Numbered from the stretch's first letter, positions 1 to 10,745 are shown. The stretch is 40,406 nt of DNA from Chrysophaeum taylorii (GCA_029834535.1 JAQMWT010000409.1:1-40406); one strand, 5' to 3'. A program made the numbers and translations. The notes: generated by a model not told the origin, from the sequence alone.

Positions 1-298
1 GCAGAGCATTAGCAAGCAGTGGTAAGTCACCTGGGAAACCATCCCGTCTCATCATGAACGTCTGGAAGTATTTAATTCGGGGAATGAAAAGGTATGTTCC
101 CTATATCCTCAGAACACGACAGGCGGCATCTAGAACTACACGAGAAAGGTAAAGTGTATAGTGCTACATACCTCGGGACGCGCTAGACCATGATGATGAG
201 CGTAGGCACAAATCAGAGGACTATTTGATTGTGTAGAAAGGAAGAAGAAGGGTAAGGAAGAGATCACGTTCTCAACGGACGGATAAGGGTAAGAGGCA
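1..298 (-). repeat. 3' LTR of the minus-strand Copia element (partial)
   Basis: This stretch matches 9520-9819 base for base apart from a GT indel near 157 and scattered substitutions. On the minus strand the LTR opens with TGCCTCTTACC, the canonical TG. The window edge cuts it, so total LTR length is unknown. A polypurine tract lies directly before it on the minus strand. Confidence 0.85.
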
Positions 299-313
299 TT
301 TCTGCACCCCCTC
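299..313 (-). other. Polypurine tract before the 3' LTR
   Basis: The minus strand reads GAGGGGGTGCAGAAA immediately before the LTR's TG, the expected place for plus-strand priming. The plus-strand element carries a similar tract at 13147-13162 (GAGGGGGTCCAGAGAG), which supports both calls. Confidence 0.6.
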
Positions 314-1081
314 GAGATCTTAAGCGCAAGGTGCGACTGTAGAGCATCTCTTGAGAAAGATGATGATGAAGAAAGAAATACAGTCTTGATGGTCACAGGG
401 TCACATACGGAGCATCAGGAGTATAGAAGGGTCTTAGGACTTGGACTTGGACTTGGTGGAGCTGAGAGTCGATTTGACCCTTTTGAACAGAACATTAAGA
501 AACACAGATACAACAGACAGTGTGTTAGGATTATTAATCATCGTCAGCTTCTGCTGTAAGGTGGTGAACACCAATAGCTGAATGATGTGGTGCCAAGAGA
601 AGGGTGAGTGCAAGTAGAGCATTCAGTATGGATGGCGACAGAGAATCTAGTTGAAAGGTGTCCAGTTGGTTTTCCAAAAAGGCTGGACTTGGCGAACGAA
701 GATAGAAGAGTCTTCAGATTCACATGAGAGCGGACGGAATGCTCTGAAGCATGAGAGCAACTTGTCACGTAGATGAAGGAGGTGATCGTCCGGGGAGGAG
801 TGGTTGGTAGCATGTTGATCATGAGCGGTGAGTGTTAAGCGAGACAACAGCTCTGTGATCTTGTACAGTGTATAAGTAACACGTGGGTGTTGGCTGTAGG
901 AGGAAGAGCCGGTTCTCCAGGGAGGTGATTGAAGCAATGGCAGCCTCGGTAATATAGATTCGAAGGGTTTCCTGGAGTTGGTCGACTTGTTGGCACAAGG
1001 CGTCGAAATCAGCAGGCGAAGCAGAAGACGTAGTAACGATGGCGAAGATATCTCCAGAGTAGCGTCTAGCGTGGAGTGTGT
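314..1081 (-). pseudogene. Last structural segment of the minus-strand Copia element
   Basis: After the motif copy at 1082-1102 (peptide TETSIKY) the minus strand stays mostly open for about 150 codons in one frame to 647, then breaks up. The peptide is Ser/Thr/Leu-rich with helical stretches such as TLYKITELLSRLTLTAHD and has no domain I recognise. It lies downstream of RNase H, an uncommon place for coding sequence in Copia elements. The plus-strand relative also has coding sequence after RNase H (10746-13019). Below about 640 only short frames remain up to the polypurine tract. Confidence 0.4.
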
Positions 1082-1102
1082 GTACTTTATTGACGTTTCG
1101 GT
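1082..1102 (-). repeat. Segment-border motif copy, peptide TETSIKY
   Basis: Divergent member of the seven-codon family, consensus T-E/A-x-S-L-N-Y. On the minus strand it encodes TETSIKY and lies within an open frame continuing into the last segment. Confidence 0.6.
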
Positions 1103-2271
1103 CAACGTTAAAAAAGGGTGCAGGAAGCCTTAATGTTCTGCCTGAACATAAGTGTGTGGAACATTACATCCAGGTGATAGCGGTTCTATCATCAGAGGAT
1201 GATGTACACGCGATCGACAACAGTAGTAATCAAATGCTGAATGGATGGCTATTTATAGCCTGAGTTTTACGACTCTGTGTTCGAACACGAGTTACAAGAA
1301 AGTTAAGATGCTCAGGTGCATCTGAGTAATAAGCCGAAGATCCATGCGAATGGCAGTTGAGTGGTGGAGTCTGTGGCTGCATCGATTACTGATAAGACTA
1401 AATGAGCAAGTGACAGATGTTGCGTTAGACTGCTAGTCAAGAGGTATGTAGCTCCTTTGGCAAATGATACGTGCGTATGATGGTTGCGCGTATATGACCA
1501 GAAGGGGTTGGAAGGAAGTAGCATTACGTGCACATACGATAGGTTGTATGGGCACCTGATCGGTGTTGTGACAAGCACAACAAATGTTGGTGATAGTTGA
1601 GATGGGAATGTGACCATTCTTCTTGTGGTCATCTGTGTTGAGTGACTCAGCACTTCAGTGGGGAGGTCACTAGGTGCTTGTGACTTCGAATTATATGTGG
1701 TGGAGGCAAGAAATGTAGGTTGCCCAAATCGTTGAGGCATTGCGTACAGTGGGATGACAGAATGAAACGTTCACGTTTGGGGCCTCTGTAGCAGCCAATA
1801 GAAGCAATAGCAGGAGCAGCTTCCCAAAGTATAGTAATGGGTAAGCGCATGGACATGAATGTGGTCAGGTCTACAAACAATGAAAAGTCAGTAGACTCAT
1901 AGGTCAGTGTGAGTTCCACTCGCATAAAAGAAATGAAATGGGGTGACAGGGACACGGAAGTTCTCAAGGAGAGAGATCCTCGCTTGTAAGCAGCATAGTC
2001 AATACTGAGGCCGTCCTAGAACGTCGTCAGCGAATGAGGTGAGATATGCACGGCTGGTGTCGGTGCAAACGCAGCAGCCAGTGTGGTAGCAGTTGTAGCA
2101 GTCATGGTTCGTTGTTTTTTTTGCGACAACCTGGGGAAGGTTCGGCCGTGGAGAGCGAGAAGGACTGTCCTTCAACCGACTAGTGAGATGCCGCGGCCAC
2201 GGGAGTGTCAAGAAAGACATGAACAACACTCGCCCGTGTACAAAAATTGTGGCAAGAAGGTAAGGCCAGGG
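1103..2271 (-). pseudogene. Post-RNase H structural segment of the minus-strand Copia element
   Basis: Fragments of minus-strand coding sequence lie in different frames (about 1312-1740, 1647-1967 and 1999-2229). A cysteine-bearing stretch near 1560-1590 (CCACHNTD) resembles the CTRCYN stretch at about 11300 in the plus-strand element, followed in both by hydrophobic VCAR/VICT-type sequence. I take the two regions as remnants of the same unrecognised protein. No catalytic motif is visible and at least two frameshifts are needed for continuity. Confidence 0.4.
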
Positions 2272-2292
2272 CTAGTTTAACGACGTTGCGGT
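2272..2292 (-). repeat. Segment-border motif copy, TATSLN plus stop
   Basis: It lies just after the RNase H domain. In the motif frame it reads T-A-T-S-L-N then TAG where other copies have a tyrosine codon. The RNase H frame itself runs through it one base off, as DRNVVKL, so a small indel lies between RNase H and the motif. Confidence 0.65.
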
Positions 2293-4170
2293 CACTAGAG
2301 TTAGGCATCTTCAATCCTGTAAAGCTTGTCGTCAGAGCATGATGCATACCGAGTAGAGAACGAAAAGTGGAGAACTCAGCAGCAAGTGGCTTTGTAAAAC
2401 CATCCGCCACGTTCAGCTTGCCGGGAACATGATGGACTCGTATTTTCTGTAGCGAGATGTACTCACGGATTTTAAACCATCTGGTCGACAGTGCCTTGGA
2501 TCGAGAGGACCCATCTGGGTTATTAGAGGTGTGAACAGCGGCAGCATTGTCAGACAAGAGAGGTAGGCTTCTGATGAAGCGCATATCTTCAGCAATTGGG
2601 TTGTCATTGTCATCGAAGTCAACAGGGTCAGCGGTGTTCTCACCATTAGCATTGTTGACGTAGAAGGTGGGGTTGACGACAAAGGAGAGTTCCAACAGCA
2701 GCTTGCGTAGCCAAACAGCTTCATCAGCACAAATACTGGGGACAATCAACTCAGCTTCGTGAGTTGAGCAGGAGACAATCGGTTGAAGTTTGCTTTTCCA
2801 ACCAATAAGGCAGTTGAAAAGATAGAAGACAAACCCGGTGGTAGATTTCCTATCTTCCTGTGCTAAGGAAGGGGCATTGTCAGCGTCAACCATGGCAACT
2901 AAGGGTCAAACTGTCCAGTATATACATCCTGCGGTTGGTAGTCGACCACAGTGGATAGATCAATTCGATTAGCGGAGACAGTGCGAAGGTGAGCTTCAAT
3001 GGCATTACCTTTAGGATGAAACCAGAGGCGAAGTGAGCGGTTTTCCGACTTCTTGAGGTAGCGAAGCAAATGCTCTAGCATTTGGACGTGAACATACGTG
3101 GGTGCATGCATACCACGCGAACATCTGCCCAAGGCTTGCGAGAAGTCAGGTCTGCAGGCAACTTGCATGAACACCAGCTTGCCAAGGAGGGTGGCAAAGT
3201 GCGAATTGATGTACAACTCTGTTTCAGAGCTGGGAGTGCCATCTTTATACTTGAAGGACGATGACATAGGATATTTAAGCGGGGTCAGTTGCTGCAAGAC
3301 TGGGTGATCAGCGTAGAGTTCATCCAGCTTGGCTTGCATCCAGAGAAATGGAACCGTCAGATGTGCGACACACGCATGCCTAGGAGGGTATGGACAGGTT
3401 CAAACTGCTCTACAGCATACCGTTTGTGGAGGGCATCCTGTAATTCAGTACGAAGAGGGTCGTCATTGGACACAATAACAATGTCGTCTACAGACAGACT
3501 GCATACGACGAACTTAGCATGTGCGGATACTCGAGCATATAGGCAAGAGTCCGAATGCAGGCGTTTGTAGCCAAGGCTACGGAAGAAGCCGTCTATCTCT
3601 TTGTTCCAAAGGGATGGTGATTGCCGAAGTCCATAAAGTGACTTCCGCAGTTTCGGTGTGCGTCGGCCCTTGTACTTAGCGTCATCGGGGTCGATAAGCT
3701 TGATGCCGTCTGGTAACTGAACATAGACATTGGCATCGATGTCAGACTGAACGAAGGCGTTCGGGACGTCTGCATGGTAGACAGGCAATTGCTTGTATGC
3801 TGCAATAGCTAGTAGTACCCGGATTGCGGTCATGGTGGCCATGGGGCTGAAGGTACCAAAGAAATCGGCGCCAAGAGATGCTAGGAAGCCACGTAGTACG
3901 AGGCGAGCCTTGTACTGCGTATTTGCCTGCAGAGTCTGTTTTAATCTTCAGCACCATCTTGCTGTCAATAGGACGAGAGACACCGTCGGGTAAGGAAAGT
4001 TTGAAGCAGCCAAAGCGGATAATGTCGTGGAGTTCCTTGGCGATGGCCTTGAGGTAGGCGTGCCTGTTTTCAGGCGACAAACCGTGGAGGCACTTAAGTT
4101 TATATTCGTCAATGGAAACGTCCGCTTCTTGGACCTTATATTCGTCAGGACCAACAATGGCTGGTGAATT
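2275..4170 (-). pseudogene. Copia-type reverse transcriptase and RNase H (broken)
   Basis: This is the RVT_2 polymerase plus RNase H that copies element RNA into cDNA. Landmarks on the minus strand in order: YLKAIAKELHDI and SKMVLKIKTD (RT N-terminus), YKARLVLRGF, DVPNAFVQSDID with YVQLPDG, KSLYGLRQSPSLWN, the catalytic box as SVDDIVIVS near 3500 (usual form YVDD), then RNase H with VDADNAPS, DRKSTTGF, THEAELI, LSDNAAAV and the C-terminal HHVPGKLNVADGFTK. Frame breaks lie near 3925 (after GKYAVQ), near 3350, at about 2898 (after GQFDP, restored by one extra base) and just before the 2272 motif. It is therefore a pseudogene, closely related to the RNase H remnant at 9820-10678. The protein starts directly after a border motif, with no integrase upstream. 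Confidence 0.9.
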
Positions 4171-4191
4171 ATAGTTTAGCGACGTTGCGGT
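4171..4191 (-). repeat. Segment-border motif copy, peptide TATSLNY
   Basis: Minus-strand codons give TATSLNY, immediately followed by NSPAIVGPDEY and the RT N-terminus. It marks the border between the upstream structural segment and RT. Confidence 0.65.
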
Positions 4192-5923
4192 CGAGGCAGT
4201 GTGCGCAACTTCGGGATAAGCGGAAACAGCGTCAGTAGTAGTAGGGCAGATTCCAGTTGGATATGGATAGTAGGGTCGGTACGTAAGACCTGGGTGATAA
4301 ACTCTGTAGAGACCAGAAGGTATTCCTCCAAGTCAGCCAGAGATGCAGAAGTAGCGCCAAACTCGGATGAGTTGTGATCAATAAAGCTGGTCGGCGCCAG
4401 GTACGTAAGTGCATATTGTAAGGAAGAAGTGCCGAAGGCAGCAGCGTGTTCAGTGAACGCAGATAAAAGGGCTGAGGAATAGGGCACGTAGGTGAACCAT
4501 CAGCAGTTAAAAGGTTGCAGCTGGGATGCTGGATGCGCAGTTGGCGTGGGCGAAGTAACCATCGACGTGCGGGTAGCGGGGGCAAGTAAGTCAGTGCGCA
4601 ACGGGAGAAGACGAGCTAACAACGCATGTTCCCCCTCTGAGCAGATAGCAGACCAGAGGATACCACCACGGAGATGAAGGGCGGAGAGGGCGGGAGACTT
4701 GAACGTAAGAAAGTGGTGGCGAAGATCCCAGCGGAAATCGGCGAGCTTGCCACCAGCGGCTTTGTAAGCACCAATAGTAGACGCTTAACCGGGCTCGGAT
4801 AGTTTTCATAGAAGTGGCCTTGCAGGTTAGGCTGTTTGGAACCTGGGACAAGAATGAGGTCATCTTGTGCAAAAGGTCTTTGTAAGAAGGAAGCAAGGGC
4901 GGCGGTGACATAGAGCCAGATTCGTCGGCGGTAGCGTCAGAAGGAGAGAGGCAGGAGTAGGGGACGAAGAAGGAGCTGAAGGAGGTGGGGAGTGGGGGTG
5001 TGAGCGAGAAAGGCGCGGGGGGGGGCGTGAGGCGGAGGAGCTAGTTCAGGATCAGGAGTAGGATGCTGCAACATGTAGAGGAATTGCAGCTTGGACGAAA
5101 CACGAATTTGTCCGTTTTCAGGGTTGAGGACGACGTCAGCGAGATGGTCGACGCGTGGGGAGACGAGCGGGTTTTGCGTTGGCGCAACAGAGATATGAAT
5201 ATTTGCGGCGGCTCGGTTCCCACTTTGGTGTTCATGGGGCTCCAATAGGAGGTAACATTCAGCGCCAAATCTTGAGCATATCGTGTTGGGGAGTGCTGAG
5301 TTGGTTGTAGAGTAGCTGTTGCGGACTCAGAATAGCATGATGAATGCGCTCGAGCGTGGCGTTCGGGAGAAGGTTGTAGCTTTGAACGGTGTGTATCACC
5401 GCCCATGGGAACATGATAGCGGGTTCCACGATCTTGGCGCCACGATAGTGAGCATTAAGGAGAGAACGAAGGCGAGTTGAGGAGGCGGAGGCGATGAAAC
5501 CGATGGCAGACTCAACTTCAAAGTTAAAGTGGTGCATGTACGGCGGGAAGGCAATGAGTTGAATGCCCTTATCGACGCGGTACGGTAGGTAATGTGCTGG
5601 CTAAAGTAAGGCTTGAATGCATAAAGCAGAGAATCCAGGGCGAGCAAGTACGTTGGGGGCCTTGGCAGCGACGTTGTCGGGGCAGTGATGCACCGGTGAA
5701 AGCGATTGGCACGTTCTTTGGCATTGAGATATTCGGTGGATCCGTGTGCGAGGACTTACGAGGAATGGGATGAGCGGGAATGTGCCGTTTGCGCCGAACA
5801 TCGAACTTGAGTTCGGTGTCTAAGGCAGGGAAGGCGGTGCGTCGTCATCCTGGTGCGCAGCAGGGTCACTTGGAGGTGCATCCTCATCATCACGAGTAAC
5901 GAGTATCTTCGTAGGACGAAGAT
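4192..5923 (-). pseudogene. Unrecognised structural segment upstream of RT (broken)
   Basis: Coherent protein-like stretches occur on the minus strand in changing frames: about 5780-5590, 5585-5259 (with FNFEVESAIGFIASASST and LRSLLNAHYRGAKIVEPAI), 5245-5050 (VDHLADVVLNPENGQIRVSS), 4850-4510 (GGKLADFRWDLRHHF, LRGGILWSAICSEGEHALLA) and 4487-4192. They look like one roughly 550-residue protein with several frameshifts. This is the place where Copia elements normally encode integrase, but I see neither the HHCC zinc motif nor the DDE triad. A Pro-rich linker sits near 5040-4940. Function unknown; it may be a second capsid-like protein. Confidence 0.45.
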
Positions 5924-5944
5924 ATAGTTTAACGACATTTCGGT
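5924..5944 (-). repeat. Segment-border motif copy, peptide TEMSLNY
   Basis: In one minus-strand frame it reads TEMSLNY. The long open frame 8471-5820 crosses it in another frame as DRNVVKL, so a frameshift separates that frame from the motif. Confidence 0.65.
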
Positions 5945-7271
5945 CAAGCAGTTGCTGGAAATAGACATCATAAGCTTGTGCCAAAGACAAGGTATCTGTG
6001 CTGCACGTGGTGGAAGCTTGATCAATGGTCATGAAATTGGATACATAGGATTTCTTCGTCACTGGCAGCATGTTGGAAGGTAGGGTCCAACATAGGGATT
6101 TAATATCGGCAACGAGGAGCGAAAGGTGCTTGTACAGAGTGCTGTACGTACCGGCAGGCAGAGCATTGCTGAGCATGTCACAGCAAAGGTCATGGCGTAG
6201 AGACAAGAGGAAGGATTCCTGTTGTTTGGTGTGGTTGTTAGCACGAATCAACTCCGGTCGAGTGGGGTAGCGTAATTTTCCGTTGTGAGGGTCGAGTAAA
6301 ATAATACTGGCATACCCTCGGACGGTTGGGAATGGAGCAAGCATTGAGTGGATTTTAGAGCCGAATATGCGGTCACTTCCACGAAGATACCCTATATAGC
6401 GACTATGAGATAAGTGGTGGTCTTCCAGAGCAAAATAAGAGTCCTTGTAGTCGAAAGAGTTGGCGATGGCCTTGTAGGTAAGGCAGCCAGGCATCACAAG
6501 AGAGCATATGGACAAGAGTTTTTGTATGGCGGTGCCATAGGTGGCAGCGAAGCCAACTTGGGGAAGGGCTTGGAGTATCCACAAGTAACCCATAAACGGC
6601 TCCAAATATATGGAACTGTCCCGGTCGCGGGGGACGTCGGAAGCAGTGAACGTATACGTGCTTCCAAAAGCGTTGATGGGGGCTTGCTGTTTGGTGGTGG
6701 CGTTCTCTATGGTGAGGTTGCCGTCGGAATGGTGGCCGCCAGTTAAGAAGTAGGAGTTGTGTGATGTTGATGAGGTTGTAAGTAATAACCTGTGTGACGG
6801 TTGGTTAGTTTCAAAAACGGTTATGTAATAGGACACAGGAGTGGGTGAGTTAGTGTGTAAGCTGGCAAACAAGTTATAGAGGATTGTAAAAACCTTGACG
6901 TGTATAGGATGTGTTGCATTGGGTAATGGCTCCATAGAGGAGCGTTCAAAGCACATCTGATGATAAGTACACTCGGATTGAACAGAGTGAGTACGTTGCT
7001 CGTGAGCCTCATCAGCCATGCCGCGCTTTTTATCAAATGACGATAGCGAAGTATGATCGGCATCCCTTTTGGTTTCGACTTGTGATGGTAGGTTGAGGGC
7101 AGATTGGACCTGTGAAGATAGCGAGGACAATAATGCTGGTGGTAAAGCCGAGATGGCGGAAGCGGTAAAGAGGTTAGACACAGTATTGGAAGGATTACCC
7201 TGTGTGTTTGTAGTAGGAGGAGTTGCCGTTGGGGTGGGAGCAGTAACAACAGTATGGTGTTGTGGCTCCAC
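5945..7271 (-). pseudogene. Unrecognised second segment of the minus-strand element
   Basis: This is the C-terminal half of an 883-codon minus-strand open frame (8471-5820). It begins with a Pro/Thr linker after TEKSLNY, followed by Ser/Leu-rich and charged stretches (QVETKRDADH), then about 330 residues of globular-looking sequence, for example EPFMGYLWILQALPQVGF and YASIILLDPHNGKLRYP. I recognise no integrase, protease or nuclease motif. Cysteines are scattered without a clear zinc pattern. Fusion to the upstream gag-like half is through the border motif, consistent with a polyprotein. The frame is open, but the 3' end runs past the next motif out of register. Confidence 0.5.
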
Positions 7272-7292
7272 GTAGTTTAACGACTTTTCGGT
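7272..7292 (-). repeat. Segment-border motif copy, peptide TEKSLNY
   Basis: It is in frame within the 883-codon open frame and reads TEKSLNY, joining the gag-like part to the next segment. Confidence 0.65.
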
Positions 7293-8997
7293 CGAGAATA
7301 GATGAACGTCTACATCATATATGATGTCTTCTGCAAACATGAGCTGTTCGTTTAGACGAAGTAAACTACTGTTGTCCTCAGTAGATGTCGTTGACAGAAT
7401 GTCAGCAGATTGTAATAGAGTCTCAAATAACTTGTCGATATTCTGTTGTAGCTGAGCCGTGGTATCATTATCTGTCACATGCTTCATAAGTTCACTACAC
7501 TGTTCTCGCAGGGTGTTTAAGGTGTGGTTTGTTCGATCTAATAATTTCATGTTAGACCGAGAGGACCTGTCAAAAGTGCGGGGGTAAATTGGACGGTCAT
7601 GGGACTGTCCGGCAGTTTTCTTGGTGACGTAAGAATCACCAGGACGATAATACGATAAATCGCTGCGAGAGAAAGGCTGGCGAGCATCATTAGAGTTACG
7701 CCAGCGTCTAGCATTAAACGTGGAAGGTGTACCAGGTTGGGACGAAGTGATGAAGGCGAGTGTGTTAGCAGTTTGAGTCAGACTTTTGTCTGCTGAGTCC
7801 AGAGTTTTTGTAAGTAGTAACTTTGGCTTTGGTTGAGATGATGAACCTTCGACATAGGGTTGCCAAGAAACAGGGCGTTCTAAGCGTCTTTTGTTCGACC
7901 CATTTGATACTACATTGTATAGGTCTAATGCGTATTCTAAAATGTAGCTAGGGTTGGTAGGGTGACACAATCGTTCAGCTTCTGGCACAGGCAGAGATGA
8001 AGATCGGGTTTCATACATATAACACCAATCTACCCAACCACGATCGTAACGATTGTTGCTGGTATTATCGGCATAATGCCGATGTATCTCTTCATAGATT
8101 TTTCTACAAAGAGTGCCAAAGTCGAATTGAAGGTCAGTCTCTTCCTGGTTAAGTTGGTAAGAGAGTTGCCTAAATGCTAGGACAGCTTCGATAAATACAT
8201 GGACATACCAGTTAGGATTATAAACAACAGAGTTAAATTGCTGTTTCAAATAGGACACATCAGTAGTCGTAACAGACTCGTAGTGACCAAAGGCGATGAG
8301 CATAATAGCTCGAGCCTTATTGGGTAAATAACTTTTGTTGTATACCTCATTGATGGCGGGCCAGGCCGCAAGTGCCGGTTTTCCAACACTTTCAATATTG
8401 AAGTAGGTATGCAAGAATGTAGCATACGTGTTCTGATAAGTGTGCCAGTCAGCAGCAGTTAACGAAAACATGGTAACAGGGGCACGAACACGGATGTCGA
8501 AAGCTAGTGCCTTCGGGCGCGCGCGATTTAAGATTCGTTCCTCTTCAAGAAACGAGCATTGATTTCAGGACGTAATGCCTTGACTTCATAGTCGTAACAG
8601 ACAGTAGCTAGCTGAGCTACTTCTGCATCAGGTAAGTGGGGGAAAGCTTCGTTGGTGAAATACCATTCCTGATACTCAGGGGGCAATTCAGCTAAACGGA
8701 GATCAGCAGCCCTATCGGTCTCCCATTCCAGGAAAACGCGATCGAGAACTTGATTCCGGAGGATCTCGTAGTCCTTGCATGACCGAGTATATGCTTCGTA
8801 CGAGTCGTACTCGAGGAAAGCATCGGCATGACTGGACTGTAATAGTTGCTTAATGTGTTGATTTGCAAGGATACCTTGCGAGTCTGAAGCTGAAATCGAT
8901 TTCCATTGTTAAGAAACTCAACTACAGGAGCTTCGAGCTTCAGTATATCCGCACCTGTGATCGCCTTGGGTGCGGCTCGTGCTGCGTGTTCTGCCAT
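7293..8997 (-). pseudogene. Gag-like protein of the minus-strand Copia element
   Basis: This is the first coding segment after the 5' LTR and leader. The probable start is the ATG at 8997 (MAEHAARAAPKAITGADIL). Frame changes near 8890 and 8540 separate it from the long open frame starting at the ATG at 8471. The continuous part is helix-rich (DWHTYQNTYATFLHTYFNIE, LSYQLNQEETDLQFDFGTLC), followed by a basic, Ser/Thr-rich, probably nucleic-acid-binding tail near 7860-7560. A final helical region, LLDRTNHTLNTLREQC, ends at the TEKSLNY motif. There is no zinc knuckle. Gag is inferred from position and composition; the family was not recognised. Confidence 0.5.
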
Positions 8998-9519
8998 AGC
9001 AGTTGACGGGGAACCTGTGGGTTCAGTCACGCAGTTGACACTGTCTAGACATTCTAAGGGGGTCTGTCTATCGGTGTCTATGTACACTCATCGTTTTCGA
9101 TGGAAAGATGTCTATTTGACGACTGTGCAAGCTGTGAGTCCAGAGTAGTGTCGCTAAGCGTAGTCACTCAGGCAGCTGGTTATTTTTGGTGCTCGCAAGG
9201 AGCTTGTTAAGTGCATTGCCATGGAATGTACGAGTGGACGTACCCAAAATATTCCATAACATGTGTGCAAGAGTACAGGTTAGCCAACTACACACACATC
9301 AACGTTGACATGACAATACGATGCTATGAACAGGTGCACACAAGGTTACACGATCACGTGTGCAAAAAAGTATTATATACAGCCCAATGGTAATGGCGTT
9401 GTATTTACAAGTGTGTTTTCGTGGCGAGGCTGTGTCGGCGCGGTAACGACCCAATACCCATAGGTTACGTGCACGTTTTAACTCATGGTTTCTCAGGGAC
9501 CCGCCTGGGCCCATAACCT
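8998..9519 (-). other. Untranslated leader / LTR interior of the minus-strand element
   Basis: No convincing coding sequence. On the minus strand this lies between the visible 5' LTR part and the gag ATG, so it must hold the rest of the LTR and the primer-binding site. I could not place the inner LTR boundary because the matching part of the left LTR lies outside the window. Confidence 0.4.
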
Positions 9520-9819
9520 GCAGAGCATTAGCAAGCAGTGGTAAGTCACCTGGGAAACCATCCCGTCTCATCATGAACGTCTGGAAGTATTTAATTCGGG
9601 GAATGAAAAGGTATGTTCCCTATATCCTCAGAACACGACAGGCGGCATCTAGAACTACACGAGAAAGGTAAAGTGTGTATAGTGCTACATACCTCGGGAC
9701 GCGCTAGACCATGATGATGAGCGTAGGCACAAATCAGAGGACTATTTGATAGTGTAGAAAGGAAGAAGAAAGGCAAGGAAGAGATCACGCTCTCAACGGA
9801 CGGATAAGGGTAAGAGGCA
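9520..9819 (-). repeat. 5' LTR of the minus-strand Copia element (right copy)
   Basis: Direct repeat of 1-298 with a 2-bp GT insertion near 9676. It ends abruptly at 9819, where the sequence becomes the interior of a plus-strand RNase H gene. The outer end on the minus strand is TGCCTCTTACC. The repeat may extend left of 9520. Confidence 0.85.
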
Positions 9820-10678
9820 GCAGATTTCTCTGCAGTTGTTCCCGAGGAATGCATAATCCAGCATTTCTACATGTTCAAGTACTATCTGAGACTCTCCGCT
9901 ATTTGCGCATGCCCGAAAATCGCAATCTTCGACTCTGGTACTACTCTGGCTCTTCCGCACTAATGGACCATCTTAGACTTCTCATCGGCAATCGCACTGA
10001 TATGGCAACCATGTTGGATTACACTAAAGAACAAGTCAATTCAGGTAACTTTGATCCATTGGTCGCGTTCGTTGATGCCGATAACGCACCCTCGCATGAA
10101 CAAGACCGCAAATCTACAACCGGTTACGCCATTTTTTGTCCGGTTCTCTCATCACTTGGAAGTCTAAACTACAGCCTATCACAGCTACTTCTACGCATGA
10201 GAGTGAACTCGTCGCCTTTAATACGTGTGCCGATGATGTGGTCTGGTTACGCAAATTGTTAACGGAAATGGCATTCGCTATAAACCCACGATACTATCTT
10301 CGTCAACCTTCAGGGAAAGATTTGTTACTAGACTATGATGCTCATGACAGCCCTCTCCCATCGGACACGTCGTTGATACGTAACAGTCCTATACTTGGGG
10401 ATTCTGCTTCTGCTATCCATCTATCAAATAATCCCGACAGTGCGACTAAGGCCAAAGCTATCAGCACACGCTGGTTCCGTATTCGCGACTACGTACAGTT
10501 AAAACGTATACGTCTACATCATGTTTCCGGTACTCAAAACATCGCTGACGGATTTACTAAGTCCTTCGGAGCTCCGCTCTTCAGCAGATTCCGCACGTTA
10601 CTTGGCTTACAACAACCCATAGCTCAACAAGATGGTTGGCCCTTACCCTTCACTATGTCCGAAATGACGTTAAACTAA
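9820..10678 (+). pseudogene. Copia RNase H region, C-terminal part (truncated, frameshifted)
   Basis: The plus strand reads CSCSRGMHNPAFLHVQVL, then VDADNAPSHEQDRKSTTG, which parallels the minus-strand copy. A one-base shift in the T-run at 10132-10137 moves the frame. The rest is intact: ITWKSKLQPI, THESELVA, VVWLRKLL, LGDSASAIHLSNNPDS, RLHHVSGTQNIADGFTKSF, ending at SEMTLN-TAA (10676-10678). The acidic residues of the Copia RNase H signature are kept. It differs in many residues from the copy at 2275-2893, so the two elements belong to related but distinct families. Confidence 0.88.
10658..10678 (+). repeat. Segment-border motif copy, SEMTLN plus TAA stop
   Basis: Plus-strand member of the motif family, in frame with RNase H, giving S-E-M-T-L-N then TAA. 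The stop occupies the position where other copies encode tyrosine, as also seen at 2272-2274. Confidence 0.65.
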
Positions 10679-10745
10679 CCCTCATGTACAACGGAACCGT
10701 GGCTCGCTAAAATGTGAAATGAAATGAAATGAAATACACAATAAG

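Larger units (their letters stand above)
1..9819 (-). mobile_element. Copia-like LTR retrotransposon, minus strand, decayed
   Basis: Two near-identical direct repeats, 1-298 and 9520-9819, bracket a minus-strand reverse transcriptase/RNase H, so this is an LTR element with its 3' end on the left. On the minus strand the order is LTR, gag-like segment, two unrecognised segments, RT-RNase H, two further segments, polypurine tract, LTR. No integrase (zinc HHCC or DDE) was recognised. Several single-base frameshifts mark it as inactive. The two LTR copies differ by a 2-bp indel and a few substitutions over the visible 298 bp, so the insertion looks fairly recent although the coding part is broken. 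Its right LTR abuts, with no gap, the interior of a plus-strand Copia RNase H gene, so it sits inside another element. The left end and the target duplication lie outside the window. Confidence 0.85.

Noticed and set aside
1082..10678. Hammerhead ribozyme explanation for the recurrent motif with its CGAAA-type loop
   Set aside because: The CUGAUGA core and the stem arrangement of a hammerhead are missing around all copies. The consistent codon register at segment borders fits a peptide signal better.
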